A stretch of 6,526 nucleotides of DNA from a bacterium (GTDB lineage: Bacteria > Hydrogenedentota > Hydrogenedentia > Hydrogenedentiales > SLHB01): contig JAAEQP010001665.1 in the NCBI GenBank assembly GCA_024231375.1, forward strand, positions 1 to 6,526. Reading direction: 5' to 3'. Below are positions 3,758 through 6,526 of the stretch, piece after piece (position 1 is the stretch's first letter; every line of letters begins with the position of its first letter). The position numbers and the translations under genes are program-made. Under the pieces are notes generated by a model. That model saw nothing but the letters and a program-made list of their open reading frames with translations, searched no databases and was not told the DNA's origin.

Positions 3758-6526
3758 ATGCATCTGCCAGCATTCCCCGAACCTCTGGGACTCGCAGCAC
3801 TCTGCGCTACGGTCGCCGTGTTCGCGCTCGTGACGGGCTGGTCGCCTGCGGTCCAGGCCGCCGAGATTGCCGAGTTGCCCGAATACGACCGGGACACCAT
3901 GACGTGCGAGAGTGACTGGTTGGTCGTGCCCCCTGTGCAGAGCGCGGGCGTGTATCGAACCGCGAATCCGAACGAGATCGTACTGGCCAACGGGCTGGTG
4001 AGCCGGACCTTCCGCCTCGCGCCCAACGGGGCCACGGTCGGGTTCGACAATCTGATGACCGGCGAATCAGTCATTCGCGGCGTCAAACCCGAAGCCATCG
4101 TCGTCATCAACGGCCGCCAATACGATGTGGGTGGGTTGAAGGGCCAGGCCAATCTTGCTTTTCTGCGTCCGGAATGGGTGGACGCCCTCGAAGCCGACCC
4201 GGGTGCCCTGCGATTCGTTGGATTCGAGATTGGCGAGACTCGAGAGCGGTTTCCCTGGAAACGCGTCCGCCATCACGCGCCGGATGCCGCGTGGCCGCCG
4301 CCGGGCGCCTATCTCCGGATGGACTACGCCCTATCGGACGAGGGCGCCCTGGACGCTGCAGGGGCCCTCGCCAGCGATGTCGCCCGCAGCCAATTGCTGG
4401 CTGATGACTTTGGCGGCCTGTCTTCCGACTGGGCGCAGCACCGGTCCAAGGCCCATGACCGCAGTTCGTTCGTCAACGAAGGCAAGGTGGGCGAAATCTA
4501 CACGCCTGCCAACACGGCGGTGTACGTCGAGCGGGCCTTGCCGGTCGGCACACGCCTCGTAGAAGCCGTCATCGATACCGGCACGGACGCCAGCGCCAGT
4601 TGGGGCCCTGGTATTGCGCTCATCTGGAAGGACCGGGTTGTGAAGATCAACCTGCGTCCCGGCGAGACGGCAAAGGCCAACGGGCGCACGTCGGTTGGTG
4701 TGTTCGACGGTCAGAAGGAACTCGCCCCGCTGCATCTGGAACAGCAATGGGACCCGTCGGCGCCGAGCATGGTGCGGTTGCGGGTGGAAGGGCACACCGT
4801 CTACTGCGAGGTGTGCCCCGGTAAGGGAGTCTGGGAAACCGTTGCCACCGTGGCTATTCCTGAAGATGCCCCGGACCCCGCCGCTGTTCGGGTCGGGAAG
4901 CTGGGGCTGGGCGGAAATGGCAAGGACTTCGATGGCGAGAAGGGCGACTTGGTGCGGCTGCACGTGTTGCGGTTCGCGGCCTACGGCGCCGCGGACAAGG
5001 ACGCTACGCTTGCTGCGGCGAAAGAAGCGCGCCAGATGGCGGACCTGCGTGTGTCGGTCCACTATGAGCTGTACGACGGCGCGCCCGTCATGAGCAAGTG
5101 GGTTACGGTGGACAACGCGGGCGACGCGCCGATCTCGATCGACGGGATCACGTCGGAGATTCTGGCTGCCGTGGAATACGGATCGAGTGTCGAATCTCGA
5201 GGCATCGCGGCCAAGTTTCCGAATATCCACGTCGAGACCGAGCAGGCCTTCAGCGGATTCACCTCCGCGAACACGACCCGGTTCTCGGTGCATTGGGAGC
5301 CCGACCCGGACTACGAAACCCAAGTGAACTACCAACGGAAGACGCCGTGCATGCTCGAGGTGCGCCCCGATATCGGTCCGGCCGTGTCGGTCGAACCGGG
5401 GGGCGTATTTGAATCGTTTCATGCGTTCCTGATGCCCTACGACGGCTACGACCGCGAACGCAACGGTCTGGCGCAGCGCCGCCTGTACCGCACCATCGCC
5501 CCATGGGTGACCGAGAACCCGCTGATGATGCACGTCCGCTATGCCGATTGGGATGCCGTGAAACTCGCCATCGACCAGTGCGCCGAGGTTGGGTTCGAGA
5601 TGGTCATTCTCACCTTCGGCAGTGGGTTCCAGATCGAAGACGACAGCGACGCCTACATCGAGAAGATGACCAAGTACGCCGACTACGCCCGGAGCAATGG
5701 CATCGAGATCGGCGGGTACTCGTTGCTGGCCTCGCGGCGGATTAATGCCGAGAACGACGTAGTGATGCCGGAAGGACAACGTCCCACCTTCGGAAACTCG
5801 CCGTGTCTGTTGAGCGAATGGGGCGTCGACTACTTCCGCAAGCTCTACAACTTCTACGAGCGCACGGGGTTCATGCTGCTGGAGCACGATGGGTCCTATC
5901 CCGGTGACGTCTGCATGTCGACGAAGCATCCGGGCCACAGGGGCTTGGATGACTCGCGCTGGTTGCAGTGGCGCGCCATCTCCGACTTCTACAAGTGGTG
6001 CCGGGGGCAGGGCGTCTACCTGAACGTGCCCGACTACTACTACGTCGCCGGTTCGAACAAGTGCGGCATGGGGTATCGCGAGACCAACTGGAGCCTTCCG
6101 CGCGCGCAGCAGGTGATCCACACCCGGCAGAACATCTACGACGGCACGTGGGAGAAGACGCCGTCCATGGGTTGGATGTTCGTGCCGCTCACGCAGTACC
6201 ACGGCGGCGGCGCCGCGGCCACCATCGAGCCGCTCGACGAGCACCGCGACCACTACCGGCGGATGCTCGACAGCAACCTCGCTCTCGGTGTCCAGGCCTG
6301 CTACCGCGGACCGCGTCTCTACGACACCGACCGCACCAAGGCAATGGTCAAGCGATGGGTCGACTGGTTCAAGAAGTATCGCGAGATTCTCGAAAGCGAC
6401 ATCATCCACGACGCGAGTCGGCGGGCCGACGGACGCGACCTGGATTGGTTCTTCCACGCCAATTCCGGCCTCAAGGAAAAAGGGATGCTCGTGGTGTATA
6501 ACCCCCTGGATCGCGCCACCACGAAA
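3758..6526 (+). CDS. Secreted GH36-like (clan GH-D-like) glycoside hydrolase with an inserted LamG-like domain (C-terminus off the right edge)
   Basis: Starts at the ATG at 3758 with AAGGA (3745-3749) eight bases upstream; the frame has a stop at 3743 just before. It runs 923 residues to the edge without a stop. Residues 1-35 are a probable signal peptide (hydrophobic from about 10, VQAA|E), unusual in lacking Lys/Arg. Residues about 60-213 and 427-585 look like one N-terminal beta sandwich (EIVLANGLVSRTFRL; VSVHYELYDG...KWVTVDNAG). About 214-412 (DDFGG...VLRFAAYG) is a separate concanavalin/LamG-like insert. A TIM barrel follows from about 587: FEMVILTFGSG (613-623), GFMLLEHDGSYPGD, NVPDYYY near 759, GYRETNWSLPR near 775 and SMGWMFVPL (803-811). 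The start of a C-terminal sandwich follows (DIIH at 881; LVVYNP). By analogy with GH36, Asp711 in EHDGSYPGD is the likely nucleophile; the acid/base is uncertain (Glu775 is one candidate). An alpha-galactosidase-like retaining hydrolase is plausible; the substrate is unknown. Confidence 0.88.
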   Translation, partial: MHLPAFPEPLGLAALCATVAVFALVTGWSPAVQAAEIAELPEYDRDTMTCESDWLVVPPVQSAGVYRTANPNEIVLANGLVSRTFRLAPNGATVGFDNLMTGESVIRGVKPEAIVVINGRQYDVGGLKGQANLAFLRPEWVDALEADPGALRFVGFEIGETRERFPWKRVRHHAPDAAWPPPGAYLRMDYALSDEGALDAAGALASDVARSQLLADDFGGLSSDWAQHRSKAHDRSSFVNEGKVGEIYTPANTAVYVERALPVGTRLVEAVIDTGTDASASWGPGIALIWKDRVVKINLRPGETAKANGRTSVGVFDGQKELAPLHLEQQWDPSAPSMVRLRVEGHTVYCEVCPGKGVWETVATVAIPEDAPDPAAVRVGKLGLGGNGKDFDGEKGDLVRLHVLRFAAYGAADKDATLAAAKEARQMADLRVSVHYELYDGAPVMSKWVTVDNAGDAPISIDGITSEILAAVEYGSSVESRGIAAKFPNIHVETEQAFSGFTSANTTRFSVHWEPDPDYETQVNYQRKTPCMLEVRPDIGPAVSVEPGGVFESFHAFLMPYDGYDRERNGLAQRRLYRTIAPWVTENPLMMHVRYADWDAVKLAIDQCAEVGFEMVILTFGSGFQIEDDSDAYIEKMTKYADYARSNGIEIGGYSLLASRRINAENDVVMPEGQRPTFGNSPCLLSEWGVDYFRKLYNFYERTGFMLLEHDGSYPGDVCMSTKHPGHRGLDDSRWLQWRAISDFYKWCRGQGVYLNVPDYYYVAGSNKCGMGYRETNWSLPRAQQVIHTRQNIYDGTWEKTPSMGWMFVPLTQYHGGGAAATIEPLDEHRDHYRRMLDSNLALGVQACYRGPRLYDTDRTKAMVKRWVDWFKKYREILESDIIHDASRRADGRDLDWFFHANSGLKEKGMLVVYNPLDRATTK

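Noticed and set aside
4331..6457. 708-residue open frame on the minus strand across the hydrolase gene
   Set aside because: It is the antisense shadow of the hydrolase frame. The plus-strand reading has a signal peptide, Shine-Dalgarno and coherent GH36-like motifs, while the minus reading is Val/His/Arg-rich with no recognisable domain. GC-rich third positions commonly keep such antisense frames open.

Overview
The window is GC-rich bacterial DNA with long intergenic spacers full of inverted repeats. Three products carry Sec or lipoprotein-type export signals and a fourth has a single membrane anchor. The GH36-like hydrolase and the style of intergenic repeat suggest a free-living, polysaccharide-degrading bacterium of the Planctomycetota / Hydrogenedentota / Lentisphaerota type, probably from a metagenome. 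That placement is inference; there is no rRNA or marker gene here to settle it.

Layout. (a) 1-590, minus strand: the first 196 residues of an exported beta-propeller-like protein whose C-terminus lies off the left edge. (b) 591-1124: a gene-free spacer holding a composite inverted-repeat element (688-952). At its core are two diverged copies of a unit of about 105 bp in opposite orientation, each with one long hairpin and two short CAACCC/GGGTTG-type hairpins. (c) 1125-1847, plus strand: a 240-residue cytoplasmic-looking protein of unknown function. (d) 1848-2194: a second spacer with a near-perfect 19-bp direct repeat, two GC-rich hairpins and a plausible extended -10 promoter.

(e) 2195-6526, plus strand: three tightly spaced genes (gaps of 25 and 29 bp, each with its own Shine-Dalgarno) that look like one transcription unit. 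They encode a small putative lipoprotein, a short AsmA-like membrane-anchored protein, and a large exported GH36-like (clan GH-D-like) glycoside hydrolase cut by the right edge after 923 residues. All three products would act at or beyond the inner membrane, so the unit may combine envelope functions with degradation of a glycan. The substrate cannot be read from the sequence.

The most interesting items are the repeat element at 688-952 and the hydrolase. The hydrolase has an apparent LamG/concanavalin-like domain inserted into its N-terminal sandwich, and a putative nucleophile motif (EHDGSYPGD) unlike the usual GH27/GH31/GH36 signatures.
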